Below are positions 26,697-33,887 of a DNA stretch of 64,000 nucleotides, one piece after another; the stretch's first letter is position 1; each line of letters begins with the position of its first letter. The notes under the pieces were generated by a model that was not told where the DNA came from, made no database searches, and saw only the letters and a program-made list of their open reading frames with translations. The DNA lies in assembly GCA_963846315.1 (NCBI GenBank), contig CAWJVM010000019.1:1-64000 (forward strand). Reading direction: 5' to 3'. The DNA is from RPQJ01 sp963846315 (GTDB taxonomy: Bacteria; Pseudomonadota; Gammaproteobacteria; Steroidobacterales; Steroidobacteraceae). Position numbers and translations under genes: made by a program.

Positions 26697-28331
26697 ATGC
26701 TCATCCGTAAGACACTGCCGCGCGCGCTGGCCCTCGACGAGCCGATCCGTCACCAGGAGGCGCACAAGCGTCCTGTGACACGACGCGACTTCCTGTCGCA
26801 GGGCTTCGGCACGGGACTCGCAACGATCGCGACACCTGGCATCTTTAGCCTGTTTGCCAATCCTCGCGCGGCAATGGCCGCCTTGTCGCCTGACATCCAG
26901 GCGCTCAAGACCACCTGCGGCATCGACGTGCAGGGGGCCGGCAAGATCCCGTTCATCTGCATCGACCTCGCGGGCGGCGCGAACATGGTCGGCTCGAACG
27001 TACTGATCGGCGGGCCGGGCGGACAGCTCGATTTCCTGAGCACCGCGGGTTACGGCAAGCTTGGGCTCCCGGGCGACATGCTGCCGAGCATGACCAACGC
27101 GACCACCGGCACCAGTTTCACGGACAGCCGGCTGGGCCTGGCATTTCACAGCGACAGCGCGTTCCTGCGCGGCATCCTCGATCGGGTCGCACCGGCGACC
27201 GCCGCGTCGATCAACGGTGCAGTGATCGCCGCACGATCCGAGAACGACACCGGCAATAATCCGCACAACCCGATGTACGGCATCCACCAGGCGGGCGCGG
27301 ATGGCGCGTTGGCGACGCTGATCGGCTCGCGCCCCTCGGATTCCGGCGGTAACTCCATGGCACCGGCGGGATTGATCGACCTCTCGGTACGCCCGACGAA
27401 AGTCGACCGCGCGAGCGACGTCACCAGCCTCGTCGACACTGGGCAACTCGCGAGCCTGCTGAGCCTCGACGACACCGTGGCGGTGATGGAGGCGATCCAG
27501 CGCATCAGCGACCGCAAGCTCACGGTCATCGATCCGAAGCAACCCTGGGCCGATCCGAAGCAGACGACCGTGACGCGCAACGAGGTCGTGCGCGAACTCG
27601 TCAGTTGCGGTTACGTGAAGGCCGCGGACGTGGTCGATCGCTATGGTGACCCGACCAGCCTCAATCCCGACCTCGATCCGGACATCGTGGGTGCGGGCGG
27701 CATCTTCAGCCGCGCCGAATACGACAACGACGCCGAGTTCCGCAAGACGGCGGCGGTCATGAAAATGGTGCTGTCGGGCTACGCCGGCGCCGGCACGATC
27801 ACGCTCGGCGGCTACGACTACCACGGGCAGGGCCGTTCGACCGGCGAGCTGCGCGACCTGCGGGCGGGCCGCTGCATGGGTGCGTGCCTCGAGTACGCCG
27901 CGCGCCGTGGCCTGCCGCTGATGCTGTACGTATTCTCGGACGGCTCGATTTCCGCCAGCGGCCAGGTCGACAACACGACCGATGGCCGCGGCAAGTTCAT
28001 GTGGACCAGCGACAACCAATCCACCGCCGCGTCGTTCTTCCTGGTCTACAATCCGCGGGGTCGCCCGAGTCTGCTCAGTACGGGAGCAGGAGGGGCGGCA
28101 CGGCATCAGCAGATCGGTTATTTTCGCTCGGACGCGTCGGTGGAGACCGCTTCGAGCCCTGCGGCGGGCAACGTCAACCTGCTGGTCGAGACGGTCGTGC
28201 TGAACTACATGGCCCTGCACGGTGAGCAGGCCCAGTTCGCAACGCGTTTCCCGCGCAACGGGCTTGGCAATTCGACGCTGCAGGACAGCCTGATCGCATT
28301 CGATCCGATCGTGAGTGGTCGCATCGGCTAG
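26697..28331 (+). CDS. Tat-exported DUF1501 family protein
   Basis: 544-aa protein. A twin-arginine motif TRRDFLSQGF (residues 28-37) and a hydrophobic stretch predict Tat export. The body matches DUF1501, an alkaline-phosphatase/sulfatase-like fold (FICIDLAGGANMVGSN, LGGYDYHGQGRSTGELRDL, LMLYVFSDGS). ATG 26697 follows AAGGA; any earlier start overlaps the previous gene. DUF1501 proteins usually pair with DUF1800; here the neighbours are haem lipoproteins instead. Tat export suggests folding or cofactor loading in the cytoplasm. Substrate unknown. Confidence 0.85.
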   Translation: MLIRKTLPRALALDEPIRHQEAHKRPVTRRDFLSQGFGTGLATIATPGIFSLFANPRAAMAALSPDIQALKTTCGIDVQGAGKIPFICIDLAGGANMVGSNVLIGGPGGQLDFLSTAGYGKLGLPGDMLPSMTNATTGTSFTDSRLGLAFHSDSAFLRGILDRVAPATAASINGAVIAARSENDTGNNPHNPMYGIHQAGADGALATLIGSRPSDSGGNSMAPAGLIDLSVRPTKVDRASDVTSLVDTGQLASLLSLDDTVAVMEAIQRISDRKLTVIDPKQPWADPKQTTVTRNEVVRELVSCGYVKAADVVDRYGDPTSLNPDLDPDIVGAGGIFSRAEYDNDAEFRKTAAVMKMVLSGYAGAGTITLGGYDYHGQGRSTGELRDLRAGRCMGACLEYAARRGLPLMLYVFSDGSISASGQVDNTTDGRGKFMWTSDNQSTAASFFLVYNPRGRPSLLSTGAGGAARHQQIGYFRSDASVETASSPAAGNVNLLVETVVLNYMALHGEQAQFATRFPRNGLGNSTLQDSLIAFDPIVSGRIG

Positions 28332-28338
28332 GGGACTC

Positions 28339-29706
28339 TTGAACGCATCGACTCCGAGTGGCTTGCAGTCATGCCTGCGCTGTCCACGCTGCTCGGGTGT
28401 GCTCGACGGCGGCGCCACGTTGAGTTGCGCCGGGTGCGGCGCAAGCTATCCGCAGGTCGACGGCATGCCCTGGCTGCTGCCAGAGCCGGCGCTGGCGCTG
28501 GCCGAATGGCGCGGGCGACTGCATGCGCTGACGACCCACCTCAAGCGACAAGCCGCGCAGTATCGTGCCGCGCTGCGTCCAGACGTCACCCGGCCGGCGA
28601 CTCGCAACCGGCTCAAGCTGCTGGCGATGGCCTGTTCCGATCATGCGCGGCGACTGCAGGCGCTGCTGGCGCCGCTCGAGACGGAAGCCGAGCCCGCCGC
28701 CGCCGCGACCTATTCGGCGCTGGCTCCGGTCGTCGCATCGGCCCAGGGACTCGCGAGCTATTACGCCAACGTCCACCGCGACTGGAGCTGGGGCCACGAC
28801 GAGAACCACGCGTCGTGTGCAGCGGTCCGCGGCACGCTCGGCAGCGCGCGGGTGGCCAGGCTGCTGGTGCTAGGCAGCGGAGCAGGGCGGCTCGCGTACG
28901 ATCTGCACGCGGCCCTCCGTCCGACGCTGACCGTCGCCGTCGACATCAATCCGCTGCTGATGGCCGTCGCCCGTCGCCTGTACGCCGCGGAGCGCGTCGA
29001 CCTGTACGAATTTCCCGTGGCGCCCCGCGACCTGGCTAGTCACGCCCTGTTGCGCACGCTCACTTCACCCGCGCGCGCCGAGCCCGGGCTGCATCTCGTG
29101 TTCGGCGACGCGAAGCAGCCACCGTTCGCGCCGGGCAGCTTCGACACGGTCGTCACTCCCTGGCTGGTGGACGTGGTCGACACCGATCTCGACAGCCTCG
29201 CGGCGACCGTTAACTCCCTGCTCGCACCGCGCGGCCGCTGGGTCTGCAGCGGCACGTTGTTCTTTCAGCATGCCGACCCCGCGCAATCCTATTCGAGCGA
29301 AGAAGTGCAGGAGATCGTGGCCGGCGCGGGCTTCGAGCTGCCCGAGTTGCATTCGTCGCGCCAGCCGTACCTGGCGTCGCCCGCGAGCAGGCATGCGCGG
29401 GTCGAAGAGGTCGTGACGTTCGCCGTGCACAAGCAGCGCGAGACAGAACTGCCGCTGCGCCCGTTGCCGCCCTGGCTGGCGGATCCGCGGCATCCGGTGC
29501 CGCTGTTGCCCGAGGTGGCCGACCACGCATTGGCCCTCAGGGTGCGTGGTTACGTGGCTTCGCTGGTCGACGGCCGGCGGTCCCAGGCCGACATCGCGGC
29601 AAGACTGGTCGAGGAACGGCTGTTGCCCCCGGCCGAGGCGACTGGCATCGTGCGCGACTACCTGCTGCGCCTGCACGACGAGGCCCAGCTGCGGACCGGA
29701 ATCTGA
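28339..29706 (+). CDS. N2227-like SAM methyltransferase with zinc ribbon and PqqD-like tail
   Basis: 455-aa cytosolic protein in three parts. Residues 12-33 form a zinc ribbon (CPRC...CAGC). Residues 130-375 form a class I methyltransferase: YYANVHRDWSWGHDE, the SAM loop VLGSGAGRLAYDL, and VVTPWLVDVVDTDLDSL followed by GTLFF. This order matches the N2227/carnosine N-methyltransferase family, which methylates histidine. Residues 400-455 (YVASLVDGRRSQADIAARLV) resemble a PqqD/RRE-type winged helix that binds peptides. The start is probably TTG 28339, just after the previous stop with GGGGA upstream; GTG 28315 is an alternative. A histidine in a neighbouring exported protein would be a logical substrate (inference). 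Confidence 0.75.
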   Translation: MNASTPSGLQSCLRCPRCSGVLDGGATLSCAGCGASYPQVDGMPWLLPEPALALAEWRGRLHALTTHLKRQAAQYRAALRPDVTRPATRNRLKLLAMACSDHARRLQALLAPLETEAEPAAAATYSALAPVVASAQGLASYYANVHRDWSWGHDENHASCAAVRGTLGSARVARLLVLGSGAGRLAYDLHAALRPTLTVAVDINPLLMAVARRLYAAERVDLYEFPVAPRDLASHALLRTLTSPARAEPGLHLVFGDAKQPPFAPGSFDTVVTPWLVDVVDTDLDSLAATVNSLLAPRGRWVCSGTLFFQHADPAQSYSSEEVQEIVAGAGFELPELHSSRQPYLASPASRHARVEEVVTFAVHKQRETELPLRPLPPWLADPRHPVPLLPEVADHALALRVRGYVASLVDGRRSQADIAARLVEERLLPPAEATGIVRDYLLRLHDEAQLRTGI

Positions 29707-29715
29707 GGTTTCACG

Positions 29716-30690
29716 ATGCGACGGATCGTACTGCTGCTGGCCTTGAACCTGCTGGCCGGCCAGCCGGCCGCCCGTGCCGCCTGGTACGAGCGCGAAGAAG
29801 CCATCATGGGCACTCGCGTCGCGGTGCAGCTCTGGTCCGACGACGCCGTGCTGGCAGTGAACGCGATCGATGCGGTCATGGCCGACATGCACCGTACCGA
29901 CGATCTGATGAGCACGTACAAGCCGGAGAGCCAGCTCTCGCAGGTCAATGCCCACGCTTTCGAGCGTCCGGTGACGGTGGACGCCGACATCATCGACGTG
30001 GTGACTAAGTCGCTTGAGTATTCACGTCTCAGCAACGGCGCGTTCGACATCACCTACGCCAGCGTCGGCTACCTATACGACTACCGCGCGCACCAGCATC
30101 CGACCGATGCGCAGATCAAGGCTGCCCTGCCGGGCGTTGATTACCGCCAGCTCGAAGTCGACCCGCAAGCGAACACGATCCGGTTCCTGCAGCCGGGCAT
30201 GCGCATCGACCTCGGCGGCATCGCCAAGGGCTGGTCGGTCGACCGAGGGGTCGAGATCCTGCGGCGCATGGGCATCGAACACGCAATGGTCAATGCCGGT
30301 GGCGACACCGCACTGCTCGGCGACCGTCTCGGCAAGCCCTGGGTGGTCGGTATCCGCGATCCGCGCAAGCAGGGCGTGGTCGTGGCGCGCATCCCGCTGC
30401 AGGACGAGGCGATTTCGACGTCGGGCGACTACGAGCGCTACTTCGAGGCAGACGGCAAGCGCTACCACCACATCCTCGTGCCAGGCACCGGCAAGTCGCC
30501 CGACGCCGTGCGCAGCGTCACGGTCATCGGCGCCAATGCAACGCGCACCGACGGCTTGACCAAGACTGTCTTCATCCTCGGCGTGGAGCGCGGCATGGAG
30601 TTCGTGCGCAAGCTCGGCGACGTCGAGGCGGTCATCGTCGATCGCGACGGCCAGGTTTTCTATTCGGCGGGCCTCGAGCCGCCGCGATAA
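29716..30690 (+). CDS. apbE: FAD:protein FMN transferase (ApbE)
   Basis: Transfers FMN from FAD to a Ser/Thr of exported proteins, dependent on Mg2+. The 324-aa protein has a signal peptide (VLLLALNLLAGQPAARA, without a lipobox Cys). Family motifs include MGTRVAVQLW, GAFDITYASVG, the IDLGGIAKGWSVDRG nucleotide loop, NAGGD, AISTSGDYERY and the metal-binding end ATRTDGLTKTVFILG. It is 9 nt downstream of the methyltransferase gene and just before the riboswitch. No classical flavinylation substrate (NqrC, RnfG, FMN-binding domain) is encoded here, so the target may be DUF4266 or another protein of this locus. Confidence 0.95.
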   Translation: MRRIVLLLALNLLAGQPAARAAWYEREEAIMGTRVAVQLWSDDAVLAVNAIDAVMADMHRTDDLMSTYKPESQLSQVNAHAFERPVTVDADIIDVVTKSLEYSRLSNGAFDITYASVGYLYDYRAHQHPTDAQIKAALPGVDYRQLEVDPQANTIRFLQPGMRIDLGGIAKGWSVDRGVEILRRMGIEHAMVNAGGDTALLGDRLGKPWVVGIRDPRKQGVVVARIPLQDEAISTSGDYERYFEADGKRYHHILVPGTGKSPDAVRSVTVIGANATRTDGLTKTVFILGVERGMEFVRKLGDVEAVIVDRDGQVFYSAGLEPPR

Positions 30691-30790
30691 GTAATGGCTG
30701 CGGCCAGCGGCGCGAACTGTGACGCACTGCAAGTGTCTGGCATCTGGAAGCCCGCAGATTTGACAGCGTGGTGAGCCCCAGACAACGATG

Positions 30791-30881
30791 CACTGGACTG
30801 AAAAAGGCAAACCCGCCGAAAGGCGGGGACGCAAAGCCACCGGTCTTCGGGACGTTCCCATGACAGCGGGGTTGCCAGGTG
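30791..30881 (+). promoter_or_regulatory. GEMM-I cyclic-dinucleotide riboswitch
   Basis: The core matches the GEMM-I (c-di-GMP-I) consensus: GGCAAACC at 30806-30813, a GC stem capped by the GAAA tetraloop at 30818-30821, GGGACGCAAAGCC at 30826-30838, then AGCGGGGTTGCC closing P1b at 30865-30876. The outer P1 pairs CACTGG (30791-30796) with CCAGGTG (30875-30881), with one bulged G. By my alignment the ligand-contacting base before GCAAACC is G, favouring c-di-GMP over cGAMP, but I cannot be certain. The 3' strand GCGGGG sits 7 nt before GTG 30879, which lies in P1. The aptamer therefore probably overlaps the ribosome-binding site and start codon of the TlpA gene. Confidence 0.93.
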
Positions 30882-31397
30882 CAACGCAGGACACTCGATT
30901 CAAGTGCCTCCCACGGGGTGCTACATGCATTGATGGCCGCGGCAATCGCCGCGACCTTCGGCGTCCCCGCGTTTGCCGCGCCGCCGGCGCTCAATTCCAT
31001 CGCGCCTGATTTTGCGCTGAAAGGCATAGACGGCCACAACCTGCGCCTGTCGGAGTTCCGCGGCGAACCCGTGGTCCTGCATTTCTGGGCCAGCTGGTGC
31101 GGGCCCTGCCGCGATTCCGTCGTCGCGCTCGATGCGCTGGGCCGCAGTTCCGGCACTCCCGTGCTGGGCGTCAATCTCGACGGCGCCGACCGCGCGGCCG
31201 CGGTGGCCGATTCGATGCACCTCACTTCGCCGACGCTAATCGACGCCAACCAGTCGGTGGCGCGGACCTACGACGTCGCCAAACTGCCATTGACGTTGCT
31301 GCTGGATGCCGAGGGACACGTCCGCGCGTCCTGGTCCGGTGTCCCGGCCAACCTCACCGAACTCACCCCGCAACTCGAACGCCTGCATCAGGACTGA
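30879..31397 (+). CDS. TlpA-like thioredoxin under the GEMM-I riboswitch (second copy)
   Basis: 172-aa exported thioredoxin-fold protein. Active site FWASWCGPCRDSV near residue 70, preceded by APDFALKGIDGHNLRLSEFRG; cis-Pro loop KLPLTLLLDAEG. GTG 30879 gives a complete signal peptide (MQRRTLDSS... then a hydrophobic core ending PAFA) and has GGGG 7 nt upstream. Later in-frame starts (GTG 30918, ATG 30933) lack a ribosome-binding site and truncate the signal. This start lies in the 3' strand of the riboswitch P1 helix, so ligand binding should control translation. It is the first gene of the run leading to the ExbB/ExbD genes. Confidence 0.85.
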   Translation: MQRRTLDSSASHGVLHALMAAAIAATFGVPAFAAPPALNSIAPDFALKGIDGHNLRLSEFRGEPVVLHFWASWCGPCRDSVVALDALGRSSGTPVLGVNLDGADRAAAVADSMHLTSPTLIDANQSVARTYDVAKLPLTLLLDAEGHVRASWSGVPANLTELTPQLERLHQD

Positions 31398-31412
31398 CGG
31401 AGTTTCGCCCGC

Positions 31413-31967
31413 ATGAAATCCAATCCCAAGCCGATGCTGCACCTGGCGCGCCTGATCACGATGCTCGCGTTGCTGGTGGCGCCGCTGGCAGCGATACCGT
31501 CCGATGGCGACGCCTCGAACCTGAAGACCGTCGACCAGGACGTGCAGACACTGAAGAAGCAGCTCATCGACCTGAACCGCGACCTGTTCAAGCTCGAGGA
31601 AGAATTGCTCTATCCCGCGAGCACGCAGGTGGCCGTGTTCCTGTCCGTCGATGTAGGGACGTTCTTTGCCCTCGACTCGGTGACGCTCAAGGTCGACGAC
31701 AAGGAAGTCGCAAACTACCTCTACACCGAACGTGAAGTGGCAGCCTTGCATCGCGGCGGCGTGCAGAAGCTCTACCTCGGCAACCTGAAGTCCGGCAACC
31801 ACGAGATCGTGGCGTTCTTCACCGGCAAGGGCCCCCATGACCGCGACTATCGCCGCGGTACGACGCTCAAGGTCGACAAGACCGTGGGCGCCAAGTACGT
31901 CGAACTCCGCATCAGTGACCGCGCCGCGTCGCTGCAGCCGGAGTTCGTCGTGCGGCAGTGGGAGTAG
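31413..31967 (+). CDS. Exported coiled-coil / beta-sandwich protein, unknown function
   Basis: 184-aa predicted periplasmic protein. A signal peptide (LITMLALLVAPLAAIPS) is followed by a short coiled coil (about residues 38-65; VDQDVQTLKKQLIDLNRDLFKLEEELL). The beta-rich domain has features such as LKVDDKEV and GNHEIVAFFTGKG, similar in layout to PEGA-like or carbohydrate-binding sandwiches. CGGAG precedes the ATG. It lies between the riboswitch-controlled TlpA gene and the TPR genes, on the same strand with short gaps. I cannot name a family. The coiled coil suggests oligomerisation in the envelope machine. Confidence 0.7.
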   Translation: MKSNPKPMLHLARLITMLALLVAPLAAIPSDGDASNLKTVDQDVQTLKKQLIDLNRDLFKLEEELLYPASTQVAVFLSVDVGTFFALDSVTLKVDDKEVANYLYTEREVAALHRGGVQKLYLGNLKSGNHEIVAFFTGKGPHDRDYRRGTTLKVDKTVGAKYVELRISDRAASLQPEFVVRQWE

Positions 31968-31997
31968 GGCGGGCCTGGACTCAGCGCCGTCACCACC

Positions 31998-33887
31998 ATG
32001 CGTCAGCGATCTTCCACCGTACGGCTCTATGCACTCTGCATCCTCCTGGTGCTGGGTGCGGCCGCGGCGTGGACGGCGCACGCGGTCGAGCCGGCTCGCG
32101 ATGCACCGCCGCCGACCAAGGTGCGCGACCTCGACTACGGCGACGTGCTGTTTCATTTCTTCCAGGACGATTACTTCGAAGCGATCGTCCGGCTGGAAGC
32201 GAACCGCGATTTCGAGCGGCTGAGTCACCACGCCGCCGAGGCGGAGCTGCTGTCGGGCGGGCTCTACCTGTCGCTGGGCCTGCATTCGGAGGCGGAGCGC
32301 ATCTTCGATCGACTGCTGGCCGGCCCGGTGGCGCCATCGGTGCGTGACCGTGCCCGCTTTTATCTGGCGCGCATCGGCTACCAGCGCGGCTACGACGAGG
32401 CGGCGCTGCGCAACCTGGGGCTCATCGAGCAACCGCTGGCCGGCAAGCTGGAACCGGAACGCCGCTTGCTCGAAGCGAACGTGTTGATGAGCCTGGGGCG
32501 CTATGGCGAGGCGGCGAAGCGCCTCGAAAGCTGGAGCGACACCAGCGGCTGGTCGAACTTCGCGCGCTTCAATCTCGGTGTCGCGCTGGTGCGTGCCGGG
32601 GAGATCGCGCGCGGGCGCCAGTTCCTCGAGCAGGTCGGAACGATGCCGCCCGCGAACGAAGAGCAGGCATCCCTGCGGGACCGTGCCAACCTCGCGCTGG
32701 GCTTTGCACTGCTGCAGCAGCAAGGCGGTGACGAGGCGGCGGCGGTTCTCAGTCGTGTGCGTCTGGACGGACCGTTCACGAACAAGGCGTTGCTGGCGCT
32801 CGGCTGGGCCGAGGCCAACGCCAACCACCCGGATCGCGCGCTCGTACCCTGGCTCGAACTGCAGCAGCGCAAGATTCTCGACGCTTCCGTCCAGGAAGCG
32901 CTGATCGCTGTCCCCTACGCCTATGTCAAGCTGGCGTCCAACGGGCAGGCGTCGCAGCAATATCGTTCGGCCGTGGATGCGTATACGCGCGAATCACGCC
33001 GCATCGACGAGTCGATCGCGGCGATCCGCCAGGGCGGCTTCCTCGATTCGATTCTCACGGCGACGTCGAAGAGCGATCGGCCAGGCTGGTTCTGGCAGCT
33101 CGAATCGCTGCCGGACGCGCCGCACACGCGCTACCTGTATCACCTGATGGCCACTCACGAGTTCCAGGAGGGCCTCAAGAACTACCGCGACCTGCGGCTG
33201 ATGCAGACCAATCTTTCGCGCTGGACGGATTCGCTGGAAGCGTTCGGCGCGATGATCGAGGCGCGTGAGCTGGCAGCGACGCAGCGTGAGCCCCGCCGGC
33301 AGGAAGTGCTGGCAGGCACCGACCTCGACTCGCTGGCGCAGCGTCAGCAGGCGCTGACGGATCGCTTTGCTGCTGTCGAAGCAAAACGTGACGTGGCTGC
33401 ACTCGCCTCGCCGCAGCAGTTGCCGCAGTGGGAGGTGCTCGCTCGAATCGATGCAACGCTGGCCGCGATGCCGGCCGGGCCGCAGCGCGACGACCTGGCC
33501 GAACGGGCGCGCCTGCTGCGCGGCGTCCTGTCGTGGGAGCTGGATGGTGCGTACAAGGTTCGGGCGGCGCAGACGCGCCGGGACCTGAAGGACACGCAGG
33601 TGGCCCTGGCCGAAGCCGGTACGCGTCTAGCCGCGATCGGCGAGGCGGGCGATCTCGTGCCGCAGAACACGCAGGGTTTCGCGGGCCGCGTCGACGAATT
33701 GTCGGAGCGGGTTGCGCGCATCGCACCCCTGATCGACGCCACGGCCCTCGCGCAGGAACGCGCGCTGGCCGACATCGCCGTCGCGGAATTGCAGGCGCAG
33801 CAGAAGCGCCTCGGCAGTTACTCGACACAGGCGCAGTTCGCCCTGGCCTCGCTGTACGACGGCGCAACGAGCGGGGGTGGCCAATGA
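31998..33887 (+). CDS. Large periplasmic TPR / coiled-coil protein (629 aa)
   Basis: A signal peptide or anchor (LYALCILLVLGAAAAWTAHA) is followed by TPR-like helical pairs (about residues 45-300; YFEAIVRLEANRDF, GLHSEAERIFDRLL, ARFNLGVALVRAGE). The C-terminal half (about 430-620) is Arg/Glu/Gln-rich and forms coiled coil. TPR arrays act as scaffolds, so this is probably a periplasmic structural part of the machine energised by the downstream ExbB/ExbD genes. It overlaps the next gene by ATGA. The arrangement recalls the TPR proteins encoded beside Agl/Glt motors in myxobacteria, by inference. Confidence 0.78.
   Translation: MRQRSSTVRLYALCILLVLGAAAAWTAHAVEPARDAPPPTKVRDLDYGDVLFHFFQDDYFEAIVRLEANRDFERLSHHAAEAELLSGGLYLSLGLHSEAERIFDRLLAGPVAPSVRDRARFYLARIGYQRGYDEAALRNLGLIEQPLAGKLEPERRLLEANVLMSLGRYGEAAKRLESWSDTSGWSNFARFNLGVALVRAGEIARGRQFLEQVGTMPPANEEQASLRDRANLALGFALLQQQGGDEAAAVLSRVRLDGPFTNKALLALGWAEANANHPDRALVPWLELQQRKILDASVQEALIAVPYAYVKLASNGQASQQYRSAVDAYTRESRRIDESIAAIRQGGFLDSILTATSKSDRPGWFWQLESLPDAPHTRYLYHLMATHEFQEGLKNYRDLRLMQTNLSRWTDSLEAFGAMIEARELAATQREPRRQEVLAGTDLDSLAQRQQALTDRFAAVEAKRDVAALASPQQLPQWEVLARIDATLAAMPAGPQRDDLAERARLLRGVLSWELDGAYKVRAAQTRRDLKDTQVALAEAGTRLAAIGEAGDLVPQNTQGFAGRVDELSERVARIAPLIDATALAQERALADIAVAELQAQQKRLGSYSTQAQFALASLYDGATSGGGQ

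Noticed and set aside
25039..28418. Two long antisense frames opposite the LamG and DUF1501 genes
   Set aside because: Same reverse-strand composition effect; the plus-strand proteins have haem and Tat motifs.
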